From Shewanella sp. KT0246 (GTDB lineage: Bacteria > Pseudomonadota > Gammaproteobacteria > Enterobacterales > Shewanellaceae): DNA of 64,000 nt. Made by a program: the position numbers and the translations under genes. The stretch covers positions 46,186 to 110,185 of the forward strand of contig NZ_BPEV01000018.1 in assembly GCF_019654955.1 (NCBI RefSeq). The letters are read 5' to 3'. Positions 35,972-45,875 of this stretch are shown in pieces. The notes below the pieces were generated by a model that worked only from the letters and a program-made list of their open reading frames with translations, did not search any database and was not told the DNA's origin. Every line of letters begins with the position of its first letter. Position 1 is the stretch's first letter.

Positions 35972-38071
35972 ATGTTACCAGTCAAAGCAGAGAAACTTTC
36001 TCCTGTGTATTTAGCATTATCCCTAGCTCTATTTAGCAGTAATTCAGCTTACGCTGAACAAGAACTGCCTGAAATGGAAAAAATTCAAGTTACAGCTTCA
36101 GCCCTGAAAATCCATACTCCAATGGCCGAGACGCCTGTATCAGTGTCTGTTGTGGAACGAGATGATCTTGAAATTCGTAATGTTAATAAGCTGGATGAAA
36201 GTTTTCGCTATACCTCAGGGGTGTTGTCTTCGCCTTATGGAGCTGATAACGATACAGACTGGTTAACTGTTCGCGGTTTCGAGGCAGCTACTTACCTTGA
36301 TGGTAGCCGTTTATTTAAAGATGGCTTCTATGTATGGATGCTCGAACCTTATGGATTAGAGCAAGTTGAAATACTCAAAGGTCCCGCTTCAATTTTATAC
36401 GGCGAAGCACCTCCTGGTGGCGTTGTGAATGCAGTGCAAAAGAAGCCTAAACTTGAACCCGCAGGAGAAGTGGATGTTCAAATAGGTAATAAAGATACTG
36501 CTCGTGTTGCTTTCGATGTATCGGATGAGATTACTGACGATAAGCGTTTTCGTGTCGTGGGTAAGTTTAGTCAGGCAGACGGTGAACTTAATGATACTGA
36601 GAATACTCGTTATTACATCGCGCCAAGTTTAGAAATGGACTTGTCGGAAGACACGACGTTAACTTTATTAGCATCTGCCATTCATGATGATGGCACGCCT
36701 ACGAATGGTTTCTTTCCTGCGATTGGCACGCAAGTGGATGACACTCGTGGTGAAATTGATCCAACAACTAATTTTGGCGAGCCAGATTATGATGTCAGCC
36801 GCAGAACCCAAGTGACTGCAGGTTTTCAGCTAGAGCATATCATTAATGATACTTGGGATTTTGAGCAAAATTTCAATTACGCTTATAACGACTTGCTGTT
36901 AAATAGTACTTACATTATGTCGACACCTTACTGGGGAGATCCTTCTGGCGATACTTATGCTAGAGGAGTGACATATCGTGAGGGAACGTTACAAAGCATC
37001 ACCCTCGATAATCGATTTATTGGTAACTGGTCTGGAGATCGCACAGAACAAACCCTGCTATTAGGACTCGATGTTCAAAGCCACCAAAATGAAGGTAAAG
37101 AGTTGGACAATTATGCCTATGACATTATTGATCCATTCAATTTCACTCCGGGGAACTCTGATCCATTAGACACAAGTGATGCCTTAGAGCGCCGTATTGA
37201 TAAGAATCAGTTGAGTGCCTATGGTCAGTATCAACTTGTACTAGATGACCGCTGGATTGGTATTGTGGGTGGTCGCTATGATTATGTAGATACTCAGAAC
37301 GAAGATTTGACCAACAATAAGCAATATGACCGTGTCGACAACGAGTTTTCATTTAATGTAGGATTAATGTATCGCAGTGATTTTGGCTTCACCCCCTATG
37401 TGAGTTACGCAGAGTCATTTGAAGTGATCAGTACGGTTGATCAAATAACAGGCGAACTTTATAAGCCGTTAGAGGGTAAGCAAACAGAAGTTGGTTTTAA
37501 ATATACACCTGATTATATGGATGGTTATTTTAATCTGGCTTGGTATAACTTAAAGCAAACTAATGCCCTTGTGAGTACAAGTGCTCAAGACCCTGATGGG
37601 AATTGGTTATTTGGTGCTACTCAAACAGGTGAAATGGTCTCGCAAGGTATTGAGTTTGAAGCTGTAGTACAAGTTACTGACGAACTTAAAGTTAATACAG
37701 CATACACTTATACAGATTCTCACATCGATAATAATGACGATACAGGCGAGAAGCGTTCTCCGATGATCCCACGTCATCAGGCATCAGTATATCTCGATTA
37801 CCAAATGTTGCCCCAAGTACGTGTTGCTACAGGGGTTCGATACGTTGGTTCATCTTATGATTCTGAAGACTCAACCGTGACAACTGAAACCATCAAGGTA
37901 CCGGCTTATTGGATATGGGATGCATCGGTCCAATACGACATCAATACTCGCTGGCGTGCACAACTCACCGTGAATAATGTACTTGATGATGAATACATAT
38001 CGGCTTGTAATTGGTACTGCTACTACGGTGAATCACGTAGCATCGTTGGTAGCATTAAGTATATGTGGTAA
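35972..38071 (+). CDS. TonB-dependent siderophore receptor
   Basis: A 699-residue outer-membrane receptor. The signal peptide ends near SNSAYA (residue 28), and a TonB-box-like EMEKIQVTAS lies at about 34-43. The plug domain has TPVSVSVVERDDL, DWLTVRGFEAATYLDG, LEQVEILKGPASILYGEAPPGGVVN. A beta barrel of about 520 residues follows, ending in NNVLDDEYI...SIVGSIKYMW. The FhuA/FpvA-type plug motif ...GPASxLYGxxxPGGVVN indicates a ferric-siderophore receptor. It is Fur-like controlled and is followed by a PepSY membrane protein. Ligand not inferable. Confidence 0.93.
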   Translation: MLPVKAEKLSPVYLALSLALFSSNSAYAEQELPEMEKIQVTASALKIHTPMAETPVSVSVVERDDLEIRNVNKLDESFRYTSGVLSSPYGADNDTDWLTVRGFEAATYLDGSRLFKDGFYVWMLEPYGLEQVEILKGPASILYGEAPPGGVVNAVQKKPKLEPAGEVDVQIGNKDTARVAFDVSDEITDDKRFRVVGKFSQADGELNDTENTRYYIAPSLEMDLSEDTTLTLLASAIHDDGTPTNGFFPAIGTQVDDTRGEIDPTTNFGEPDYDVSRRTQVTAGFQLEHIINDTWDFEQNFNYAYNDLLLNSTYIMSTPYWGDPSGDTYARGVTYREGTLQSITLDNRFIGNWSGDRTEQTLLLGLDVQSHQNEGKELDNYAYDIIDPFNFTPGNSDPLDTSDALERRIDKNQLSAYGQYQLVLDDRWIGIVGGRYDYVDTQNEDLTNNKQYDRVDNEFSFNVGLMYRSDFGFTPYVSYAESFEVISTVDQITGELYKPLEGKQTEVGFKYTPDYMDGYFNLAWYNLKQTNALVSTSAQDPDGNWLFGATQTGEMVSQGIEFEAVVQVTDELKVNTAYTYTDSHIDNNDDTGEKRSPMIPRHQASVYLDYQMLPQVRVATGVRYVGSSYDSEDSTVTTETIKVPAYWIWDASVQYDINTRWRAQLTVNNVLDDEYISACNWYCYYGESRSIVGSIKYMW

Positions 38072-38173
38072 ATGAGCAAGTCGCTCTTGATAATCAAAGT
38101 CTGGCGTGGAATTTCCCGTCAGGCTTTGTACTTTGACTGTTCAGTGTTTAGTTGCATAAATTTCGGAATTAAC

Positions 38174-39355
38174 ATGGCAAAACTTAGTAATCGATTTTGG
38201 TTCAAGCTTCATGGCTTGTTCTCTTTACCCATTTGGATAATATTCTGTTTCGTTTGCCTAACCGGAACGATATCAGTCATTAGTCATGAGTTGACTTGGT
38301 TAACTAATCCTGACTCGCGTGCAAGTAATCCTCAACAATTAGCTGAAAAGCCTAAATCTCAACTGGTTGATATTGTTCAAAATGCATATCCGACAGCCAG
38401 TATCTCTACTGTAATGAGTTTTGAATCTTATATAGCCAATACGGTTATATTTACCGATAGCGATAAACCTTACGCCATTGCTTATGTAAATCAATATACA
38501 GGTGAAATTCAAGAGGTTATCCAAGGTCTTACTTTTAAATCTTTTATGCGTTCGTTGCATGCTTGGCTGTTTTTTCCATGGCAAAATGGCTATAGCATTG
38601 GCTATTACCTTGTTTGTTTCATGGCGTTTGTTATGTTGGGTGCACTGGTTTCTGGCCTAATGATTTATAAAAAGTTTTGGCGATCGTACACCCAACCTAA
38701 GTTACGAATACATCAAGGAAAGAAAACGTTTTTAGCTGATTTACATCGGTTAGCGGGAGTGTGGTCGATGTGGTTTTTAATACTCATGAGCATCACGGGC
38801 TTATGGTATTTAGCTCAAGCCATTATGTGGCAAAATGATATTGAAATTGAAGCTCATGCCCCTGTAGTTGAAGTTAGTCAACTTCCATATGGTGTAGCTG
38901 ATGTTCCAGTTAGGCCGTACAGCTTAGCTGATGCGGTTAACATTGCAGAGCAGAAATTTCCAAACTTCAAAAGCACTTACATTATGCTACCTGAGCACTT
39001 TAGAGATACATATAAAGTTTATGGTGAAGGTGATGGAATCTTTTATGATCAGTATTCTTATGGAGTGACGGTCAATCCTTGGACTGGCAAGGTTGAGAGC
39101 GAAAGATCCCCTGAGAAAATGAATGCGTTACAAACCTTATCCCATATCGCCAACCCTTTACATTATGGCAATATCGGTGGACTGTGGACAAAAATTATTT
39201 GGTTTATATTTGGTGCCTTATTAACAGGGATGTCCATAACAGGTTTTTTAATCTGGGGTGGTCGAACAGTGAAAGCTGCTAAAGATACTGATAATCAAAG
39301 GTCTATTTTCTCTAAAGTACCTGTAACTCATTTAGTTCAACAGGATGGAAAATAA
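38174..39355 (+). CDS. PepSY-domain membrane protein (PiuB/ferric reductase-like)
   Basis: A 393-residue inner-membrane protein with four helices (about 17-37, 152-178, 202-222, 345-368) and two large outer loops with PepSY features. His residues at helix ends (KLHGLFSLP, LHAWLF, DLHRLAGVWS, NPLHYGNIGG) are the pattern for heme ligands in this family, thought to reduce siderophore-bound iron. I chose the ATG at 38174 (GGAATTAAC ribosome site), as the ATG at 38072 adds a non-family leader. It follows the receptor gene directly and its stop overlaps the next gene. Confidence 0.85.
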   Translation: MAKLSNRFWFKLHGLFSLPIWIIFCFVCLTGTISVISHELTWLTNPDSRASNPQQLAEKPKSQLVDIVQNAYPTASISTVMSFESYIANTVIFTDSDKPYAIAYVNQYTGEIQEVIQGLTFKSFMRSLHAWLFFPWQNGYSIGYYLVCFMAFVMLGALVSGLMIYKKFWRSYTQPKLRIHQGKKTFLADLHRLAGVWSMWFLILMSITGLWYLAQAIMWQNDIEIEAHAPVVEVSQLPYGVADVPVRPYSLADAVNIAEQKFPNFKSTYIMLPEHFRDTYKVYGEGDGIFYDQYSYGVTVNPWTGKVESERSPEKMNALQTLSHIANPLHYGNIGGLWTKIIWFIFGALLTGMSITGFLIWGGRTVKAAKDTDNQRSIFSKVPVTHLVQQDGK

Positions 39356-39822
39356 TGGCGCGTTTATCTAACAGTATGTGGGATCGCTACAAGTATAAAG
39401 TAAACGGGCTTGTGCTGATTTTAAGTTGTTTTTTCTTGTATAAAAACTTATTCCCACAGTTCCCAGATGCTTGGAGCACGAAGTCGATAGGTTCATTCGA
39501 AGTCACGCCAATGCCATATAACCTTAATTCACCTTATATGCATGACGGGACGTACACTAAAGACTTTTTATTATTATTTAGTCAGGGTGAAGTTGCCGAT
39601 ATTCGACAGGCTTATTTTAATATTGGTGCAGCACCCTTATCACTTGCTGATATGCAGGATGCTGACGCAGGGATTTTGCACGGAAGTCAGCATGCGCAAG
39701 AAGTACATGCTATTGCACCTAAAGTAATTCAAGCAGATCATAGAGCTTGGTTAACGATAGAAAATTGGCAAGGGAAATTGAAAACCGTAAGTTGGGCAAT
39801 ACCTAAAAATTTACATCAGTAA
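39355..39822 (+). CDS. Small membrane-anchored His-rich protein of the iron-uptake unit
   Basis: A 155-residue protein with one N-terminal helix (about 16-32, VNGLVLILSCFFLYKNL) and a presumably periplasmic domain. That domain carries many histidines (MHDGTYTK, GILHGSQHAQEVHAIAP, ADHRAW), and the tail contains WLTIENWQGKL. It has no cysteine in the soluble part. Its start overlaps the last base of the PepSY gene, showing tight coupling. It may bind iron or heme for the reductase, but this is inference from context; family not recognised. Confidence 0.6.
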   Translation: MARLSNSMWDRYKYKVNGLVLILSCFFLYKNLFPQFPDAWSTKSIGSFEVTPMPYNLNSPYMHDGTYTKDFLLLFSQGEVADIRQAYFNIGAAPLSLADMQDADAGILHGSQHAQEVHAIAPKVIQADHRAWLTIENWQGKLKTVSWAIPKNLHQ

Positions 39823-39871
39823 TGCTAATTTAGTACCGATGCGGACTTTTGTTCTGTATTAATGTAATGAT

Positions 39872-39897
39872 AAAAAGGGAGCAAAGCTCCCTTTTTA
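39872..39897. terminator. Bidirectional terminator between iron unit and RND pump
   Basis: AAAAAGGGAGC / GCTCCCTTTTT stem, loop AAA, A run to the left and T run to the right. Confidence 0.87.
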
Positions 39898-39923
39898 AGG
39901 TAACTAATTCTTACCATTAACAG

Positions 39924-42900
39924 TTAATTATAAGCTTCATCATCGTCGTTTTTAGGTTGCCACCACCAGTTAAATAACCTGCGTAAAAGGCGCTTTGCAT
40001 CATCTAAAATAATGTACAGCACAGGTACTAAAATCAGTGTCACTACAGTGGAGAATAAGATACCAAAGGCTAGTGAAGTCGCCATTGGAATGACAATTTT
40101 GGCCTGTAGACTTTTCTCGAGCAATATCGGCACTAAACCAACAAAGGTCGTCATTGAGGTTAAAATGATTGCTCTGAAACGGTAACAACCAGAATTAATC
40201 GCAGACTCCAAAATTGAATGGCCTTCTTTGCGGGCTCGGTTAACAAAGTCGACTAAAATCAATGAGTCATTTACTACAACCCCCGCTAGTGCCACGATGC
40301 CACACAGACTCAATACACTCATTGATAACCCAAGAATATAGTGGCCGAACAGCGCGCCAATCATGCCGAATGGGATCACTGACATGATGATCATGGGTTG
40401 AGTATAAGATTTAAGTGGTATTGCCATTAATGCGTAAATGGTAAACATGGCAAAGAAGAAACCTTGCAGCAAGCCTAGCATTGCATCTTGCTCATCCTGA
40501 CTTCCGCCATCTAAGGAAGCGTTCACTTCTTTGTAAGTGTCAGTAAGCTCAGGTAAAAACTCTTGTTGAATTTCGTTTACCACTTTTGATGGCTCAACGG
40601 TATTCTTGTTGACGTTTGCTGAGATGGTAATCGCGCGGCGGCCATCAACACGTGTTATCGATGCAAAAGATTCACCCAACTCTATATCTGCCACTGTTGA
40701 GAAGGGCACTGCAACACCTTGAGGTGTGCGAATTAGCATGTTTTCAAGGTGGCCAATGGTGCGACGCTGTTCAAGTGGGTAACGTACCATCACTTTCACT
40801 TCTTCTTTATTACGAAGAATACGCTGAGCTTCATAGCCGTAAAAACCATATCGAACCTGGCGCGCTAAATCTGATAATGTCAGTCCTTGCGCTTCAGCCT
40901 CTGGGCGGATATTGAGGCGAATCTCTTGGCTGCCTGACGAGAAATTATCTGAAACATCGTAAACACCTTCATAGGAGGCAAGCTTCTTTTTAAGCTCTTT
41001 TGAGGCTTCAGATAGTTGGCTTAAGTTACTTGAGGTTAATCTAAAAGAGATATCACCACCGGTATCATTTGTACTGGCAGCGATGTTGAGCTTTTTAACT
41101 GATAATAACTCAGGTAACTGTTTACGCCATTCTTCTGCAATCGTCACCCCGTCTATCTCACGATCTTCGCCCTTTGACAGTTCGGCAAAAATGAACGCAG
41201 AACTTCTTGAACTCATATTGATAAAGCTATGTTTCACCACGTCTGAGCCAACTTCATTTGCAAACTTATCATTCATGGCATACAAGGCTTCTTCCACTTT
41301 TTGCACCACATCTAAGGTGTTAAGTTCAGAGCTGCCTTCTTCCATTTCAAGCTGAACTTGAATGAAGTCTGAGGGGATATCAGGGAAGAATACCCAGCGC
41401 ACTTTTCCGCTAGCAACTAACGCCAAAGACAGGATTAATACGCCAATGAATATGGCTACAACGCTGTAACGAATTTCAATGCACTTGCCTAGAAAGGTGC
41501 GATATTGATTATGAATAAAGTATTGCAGTTTCTCATTGAGCCTCACTTTAAACTTCGAAAAAATATTGGTTGGAGGGCGCTTTTTCTTCACTTTCATGTG
41601 GGCTAAATGCGCAGGCAAAATTAATTTTGATTCAATGAGCGAGAATGCTAATGCAAGGATAACGACCATACCGATCGATTTCCAAATGATCCCCATTGGT
41701 CCTGAAACCATGATCATCGGAATAAATGCAGCAATGGTTGTTAGTACCCCAAAGGTTGCTGGCATCGCAACTTTTTGTACGCCAGTAATCACGTTAGTGA
41801 GTGATTGGCCATTCTTTTCAATTTCACTATAGGCACTCTCACCTATGACAATGGCGTCGTCCACCACTATCCCCAGCACCAGAATAAAGGCGAACAGGGT
41901 TAGCATATTGATTGATAGGTTAAATGGCTCCAGTGGCATCAGTAATATGGTGCCAAGGAAACACACTGGTAATCCCACCATCACCCAAAACGCTAATTTA
42001 AGATCTAGGAACAGAGCAAGAATAATAAACACCAATAAAGCCCCGTAAAACATGTTCGACAACATCATGTTTAAACGACCTTCGAGGTAGTGAGTTAAGT
42101 CCCCCCAAGTATCAAGCTGGATATTGGCGGGTAAAGTGGTTTTACGTTCAGCAATATAGGCTTTGACTTGTTCTGAAATATTGAGCGCATTTTGATCGTC
42201 AATACTGGTGATTTCGATAATTGCTGCAGGTTTACCATTAAAGCGGGTGTACTCTAATCGTTCTTCAAAGTCATCTTTAATGGTGGCGACTTCTGGCAGC
42301 ATAATACGGCTACCGTCAGGGCGGGTTGTAACTACAATGCGTGAAAAGTCTTCCCCAGTATAAGCCTGACCTTTAGTACGAAGTAAGATGTCGCCATCTT
42401 GGGCGCGAATTGAGCCACCAGGTAAATCAATCGATGAGTTTTGTACGGCTTGGGCCACTTGAGAAAAGGTTAGGTCGTACTCACGTAATTTATCTTCAGA
42501 AAGCTCAATACCTATTTCGTAGTCCCGTACACCAGTAACTTGCGCACGAGTGACAGCGGGTAAGTCGGTAATGTCATCACGTATGGTCTTAGCCATTTCT
42601 TTCATTTCATGGAGGCTTAAATCCCCATAAACAGACACCCAAATTACATTGTTCTCAGGTTTTATCTGATAAATATTGGGCTTTTCAATGTTATCGGGGA
42701 AAGTAGAAATCGCATCGATACGTAGCTTAGCTTCATCTAATACTTGCTGAACTTCGTAACCATCTTCAACTTCAATCGTGACTGAGCCGACGCCATCACT
42801 GGCTACAGAGGTGACTTTTTTAATGCCATTAATATCTTGAATCGACTCTTCGATTTTAATATTAATCCCTTCCTCAATCTCTTGAGGAGCTGCGCCTGGG

Positions 42901-43064
42901 TAGGCAACTGAAATATTGAGTAAGTTAAGCTCAAAAGTCGGGAAGACTTCTTTATTGATTAATAATGAGCTAAATAAACCGCCGATTAGCAGCGCAAACA
43001 TGAGTAGGTTTGCCGCGACATTATTACGGGCAAACCAAGCTATTATGCCTTTATTATTGTCCAT
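39924..43064 (-). CDS. RND-family efflux permease (AcrB/MexF type)
   Basis: A 1046-residue inner-membrane proton antiporter of the hydrophobe/amphiphile efflux class. TM1 starts IAWFARNNVAANLLMFALLIGGLFSSLLINKEVFP. Two large periplasmic loops and two sets of helices follow. The TM4 pair of Asp residues (FILVLGIVVDDAIVIGESAYSE) that carry protons is present; the second half has GIVALAGVVVNDSLILVDFVNRAR. It follows the adaptor gene with a TAATG overlap. No outer-membrane channel gene is present, so it probably shares a TolC elsewhere. Confidence 0.92.
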   Translation of the reverse strand: MDNNKGIIAWFARNNVAANLLMFALLIGGLFSSLLINKEVFPTFELNLLNISVAYPGAAPQEIEEGINIKIEESIQDINGIKKVTSVASDGVGSVTIEVEDGYEVQQVLDEAKLRIDAISTFPDNIEKPNIYQIKPENNVIWVSVYGDLSLHEMKEMAKTIRDDITDLPAVTRAQVTGVRDYEIGIELSEDKLREYDLTFSQVAQAVQNSSIDLPGGSIRAQDGDILLRTKGQAYTGEDFSRIVVTTRPDGSRIMLPEVATIKDDFEERLEYTRFNGKPAAIIEITSIDDQNALNISEQVKAYIAERKTTLPANIQLDTWGDLTHYLEGRLNMMLSNMFYGALLVFIILALFLDLKLAFWVMVGLPVCFLGTILLMPLEPFNLSINMLTLFAFILVLGIVVDDAIVIGESAYSEIEKNGQSLTNVITGVQKVAMPATFGVLTTIAAFIPMIMVSGPMGIIWKSIGMVVILALAFSLIESKLILPAHLAHMKVKKKRPPTNIFSKFKVRLNEKLQYFIHNQYRTFLGKCIEIRYSVVAIFIGVLILSLALVASGKVRWVFFPDIPSDFIQVQLEMEEGSSELNTLDVVQKVEEALYAMNDKFANEVGSDVVKHSFINMSSRSSAFIFAELSKGEDREIDGVTIAEEWRKQLPELLSVKKLNIAASTNDTGGDISFRLTSSNLSQLSEASKELKKKLASYEGVYDVSDNFSSGSQEIRLNIRPEAEAQGLTLSDLARQVRYGFYGYEAQRILRNKEEVKVMVRYPLEQRRTIGHLENMLIRTPQGVAVPFSTVADIELGESFASITRVDGRRAITISANVNKNTVEPSKVVNEIQQEFLPELTDTYKEVNASLDGGSQDEQDAMLGLLQGFFFAMFTIYALMAIPLKSYTQPMIIMSVIPFGMIGALFGHYILGLSMSVLSLCGIVALAGVVVNDSLILVDFVNRARKEGHSILESAINSGCYRFRAIILTSMTTFVGLVPILLEKSLQAKIVIPMATSLAFGILFSTVVTLILVPVLYIILDDAKRLLRRLFNWWWQPKNDDDEAYN

Positions 43065-44269
43065 TACTGCTCACCTGCTAGTGTAATTTGTTCCGCGCTA
43101 TCAGGTTCTGACTCAATTTCAGCTTCTTGTTGCTCACCTAGCAGTTTAACTTTTTGACCTGACACCATGTTGTTAATATCGGTAATTGAAATGCGCTCAC
43201 CGGTTTTTAAGCTGTCTTTGATGAATACATTTTCGATATCGGTGCGCACGATATTCACTTTACGTATTTCTATCGTATTGTCAGCGGTGATGATTGCGAC
43301 TTGATCTTGGCGTACGACATAGCGTGGGAGCTTAACAATCCCGTTTACCGTTCGGCCTTTAATTATTGCCGTGACAAAGCTGCCGTATTTAAGTGGTAAT
43401 TCACCTTCTTGACGTTGATTGCGCAGGTACGGGTCTTTTACTTCTGCAACCAAGTACACCATGCGGTTTTGCTCATCAATGACATTCTCACTTCTGACAA
43501 TATTGCCGTTCCAAGTAAATGATTTTCCGGCAAGGGAAGCACTTAAGATGACAGAGGTATCAGGGTTGTCGACAGACTCTAAATAGGCGAGATCATTATT
43601 GGTTAGCGGTAAGCGCACTTCTGCGATACTAGTATCGTATAGTTCGCCTAAGTTTGTCCCTAATGATACGTACTGACCTAAATCAACATTACGGGCTTTG
43701 ATGATCCCATCGAATGGTGCGCGAATGACCGTGCGTTCTAAGTTGCGCTGGGCTCTAGCTAATGCGGCTTTTGCATATTTTACGTTAGCTTGTTCTTTCT
43801 TTAACTGAGGAATACGTAAACCAAGCTCTGGCGGTAAGCCATTATCAAAATCCTTAAATTCAATCTTAGCGACTTCGCCACGAGCGATTTCTTCGTTGAG
43901 TGCGGCATTGGCTTGGGCAAGTGTCGCTTCCGCCTGAATAAAGTCTGCTTGATAATCAGAAGGTTCAATTTGAGCCAAAGCTTGCCCTTGCTGAACGATT
44001 CCGCCCGCAACAAGGCTTGGGTCTAAGCTGACTAACCTACCTTGTACTTCAGTCACCAGTTGAGTTTTATACTTCGGGCTAACCACACCGTAAGAAGGAA
44101 GATTCAATGATACGGTTTGCTGCTCAACCGTTATTACATCGACGATGGCGATTTTTTCTTGTTCTTCTTTTTGCTCAGGTGCTTGCTGGGTACTGACAAG
44201 TAAGCCTGCCAGTGCAATAAACACGATAAGAATAAGGAAAGGAGAGAGGATTCTTAAAATTCTTTTCAT
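43064..44269 (-). CDS. RND efflux periplasmic adaptor subunit
   Basis: A 401-residue membrane-fusion protein. An N-terminal anchor helix (ILRILSPFLILIVFIALAGLLVSTQ) is followed by the lipoyl/biotinyl-like start VDVITVEQQTVSLNLPSYGVVSPKYKTQLVTEVQGRLVSL. A coiled-coil hairpin of about 80 residues comes next (QAEATLAQANAALNEEIARGEV), then the second lipoyl half APFDGIIKARNVDLGQYVSLGT and beta-barrel parts. It joins the permease to an outer-membrane channel. It is transcribed first and its stop overlaps the permease ATG. Confidence 0.9.
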   Translation of the reverse strand: MKRILRILSPFLILIVFIALAGLLVSTQQAPEQKEEQEKIAIVDVITVEQQTVSLNLPSYGVVSPKYKTQLVTEVQGRLVSLDPSLVAGGIVQQGQALAQIEPSDYQADFIQAEATLAQANAALNEEIARGEVAKIEFKDFDNGLPPELGLRIPQLKKEQANVKYAKAALARAQRNLERTVIRAPFDGIIKARNVDLGQYVSLGTNLGELYDTSIAEVRLPLTNNDLAYLESVDNPDTSVILSASLAGKSFTWNGNIVRSENVIDEQNRMVYLVAEVKDPYLRNQRQEGELPLKYGSFVTAIIKGRTVNGIVKLPRYVVRQDQVAIITADNTIEIRKVNIVRTDIENVFIKDSLKTGERISITDINNMVSGQKVKLLGEQQEAEIESEPDSAEQITLAGEQ

Positions 44270-44499
44270 CGGTAAACGTATCCATACTAAAACAACAATG
44301 TTAACTCTAAAGGGCGGCTCTGCTTGAAACTCAGCTCAAACTCAGTTTTCTTATTAAAATATTAACAACTTAGAGCACTATAGGCTCTAAATTAACAGAC
44401 AACCAATTGAAGAAAAAGCGTTAGTTGTGAAATAAATGTTTCAGGAAATTTATTTTGTGCTTGAGTAGTTGATTACGCTACAAATTCGAATTTAGACCA

Positions 44500-44537
44500 T
44501 AAAAAAGCCCTGAACTGTGTTTACAATTCAGGGCTTT
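44500..44537 (-). terminator. Rho-independent terminator of srmB
   Basis: On the minus strand, AAAGCCCTGAA pairs with TTCAGGGCTTT around an 11-base loop, with the T tract as A6 on the plus strand. Confidence 0.82.
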
Positions 44538-44560
44538 ATGAAAATGTTAATCAAGAAATA

Positions 44561-45784
44561 TTATTTCTTCTTTTTGTTCTTCTTAGATTTCTTGGCAGCA
44601 ATCTTGTTTTTATCTTTTTTCTTACCCGGTACCTTCGCCTCTTTGTGCGTAGGTCTTAGGCCGTCGATATAACGACGCTTTAATGGTTGTTCAATGTAGC
44701 GCTCAATCTTACTGACGATACGCATATCGTGAGCTTCAACTAATGAGATAGCAGTCCCTTTTGCGCCAGCACGGGCAGTACGACCAATACGGTGAACATA
44801 AGCATCAGCTGAGCGTGGCATGTCATAGTTGATTACATGAGTAATACCATCAATATCGATACCGCGTGCAGCAACATCAGTTGCGAGCAAAATGTTCACT
44901 TCACCTTTACTGAACTTACTTAAGGCTTGGAAACGTTTCTTTTGTTCCATGTCACCACGCAAGAAAGCACAAGGAATACCTGCTTTGAGTAGTAAGCCTT
45001 CAAGGCTAGCAACCACTTCACGAGTTTTAACGAAAACAATGGTGCGTTTAACAGACTCTTGCTGAAGGATGTTGCACAGTAATGCAAATTTATGGGCATT
45101 GTTATCAGCTAAGTGAGCCCATTGGTGGATTTTAGCTTTTTCGCTGCGTGGAGACTCAACATCAATCGTGACAGGATCTTCTAACAATACGTGAGCAAAA
45201 CGGGCAACACCGCTACCTTCTAAGGTGGCAGAGAAAAGCATGTTTTGTTTACGACCTTGAGCTTCAATCGCAATAGTTTCAACCACTGATGAGAAGCCCA
45301 TGTCTAGCATGCGGTCAGCTTCATCAATAATCAGCATTTCGACTTCAGTCGCTTCGAATTGACCTTTATCGAGGTATTCCATTAAACGACCTGGTGTGGC
45401 GATTAATAGATCGATATTTTCTTCAAGTTGTTCTTCCTGCGGCCCGTACGGCACACCACCAGTGATGATCCCAACATCTAGTTCAAGATCTGTGGCTAAA
45501 TGACAAGCATAACGATGGATTTGACTAGCAAGTTCACGAGTCGGTGTCAGAATTAATATTCTGGCTTGACCGTTAAAGCGGCGCGGAAAGTCAATCAAGT
45601 GTTGTAAAGCAGGTAGCAAGAAGCTAGCAGTTTTACCGGTACCTGTAGGCGCTTTAGCTAAAATGTCCCGTTGTTCCATAGCCATTGGCAATGTTTGTTG
45701 TTGAACGGTAGTCGGGCTTAAATGTCCCATGGCCTTTAGAGAGTCTAATAGGCGTGGATCTAGGTCAAAATCTTCAAATAGCAT
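44561..45784 (-). CDS. srmB: DEAD-box RNA helicase SrmB
   Basis: A 407-residue ATP-dependent RNA helicase. Motifs in order: Q-motif TTVQQQTLP, Walker A APTGTGKTASF, PTRELA, TGGVP, TPGRL, DEADRMLDMGF, SATLEG, and helicase-C VATDVAARGIDIDG with HRIGRTARAG. A lysine-rich tail (KKDKNKIAAKKSKKNKKK) is an RNA-binding extension. The sequence IHQWAHLADNNAHK and placement beside trmN(yfiC) match E. coli SrmB, which helps assemble the large ribosomal subunit. Confidence 0.93.
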   Translation of the reverse strand: MLFEDFDLDPRLLDSLKAMGHLSPTTVQQQTLPMAMEQRDILAKAPTGTGKTASFLLPALQHLIDFPRRFNGQARILILTPTRELASQIHRYACHLATDLELDVGIITGGVPYGPQEEQLEENIDLLIATPGRLMEYLDKGQFEATEVEMLIIDEADRMLDMGFSSVVETIAIEAQGRKQNMLFSATLEGSGVARFAHVLLEDPVTIDVESPRSEKAKIHQWAHLADNNAHKFALLCNILQQESVKRTIVFVKTREVVASLEGLLLKAGIPCAFLRGDMEQKKRFQALSKFSKGEVNILLATDVAARGIDIDGITHVINYDMPRSADAYVHRIGRTARAGAKGTAISLVEAHDMRIVSKIERYIEQPLKRRYIDGLRPTHKEAKVPGKKKDKNKIAAKKSKKNKKKK

Positions 45785-45875
45785 GCGCTTTGGGTCTCAC
45801 TGATTGATAGCCGGACATTATAACCTAAGTTGTTAATCTCAGCGAGAGAGTAATCAGTTAAAAGCAGATTAAACC

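Noticed and set aside
38072..38173. N-terminal extension of the PepSY protein from the ATG right after the receptor stop
   Set aside because: No ribosome site, and the family-like start is at 38174 with GGAATT upstream.
40652..42048. Plus-strand open frames inside the RND permease gene
   Set aside because: They are antisense to a full-length, well-recognised permease and have no support of their own.
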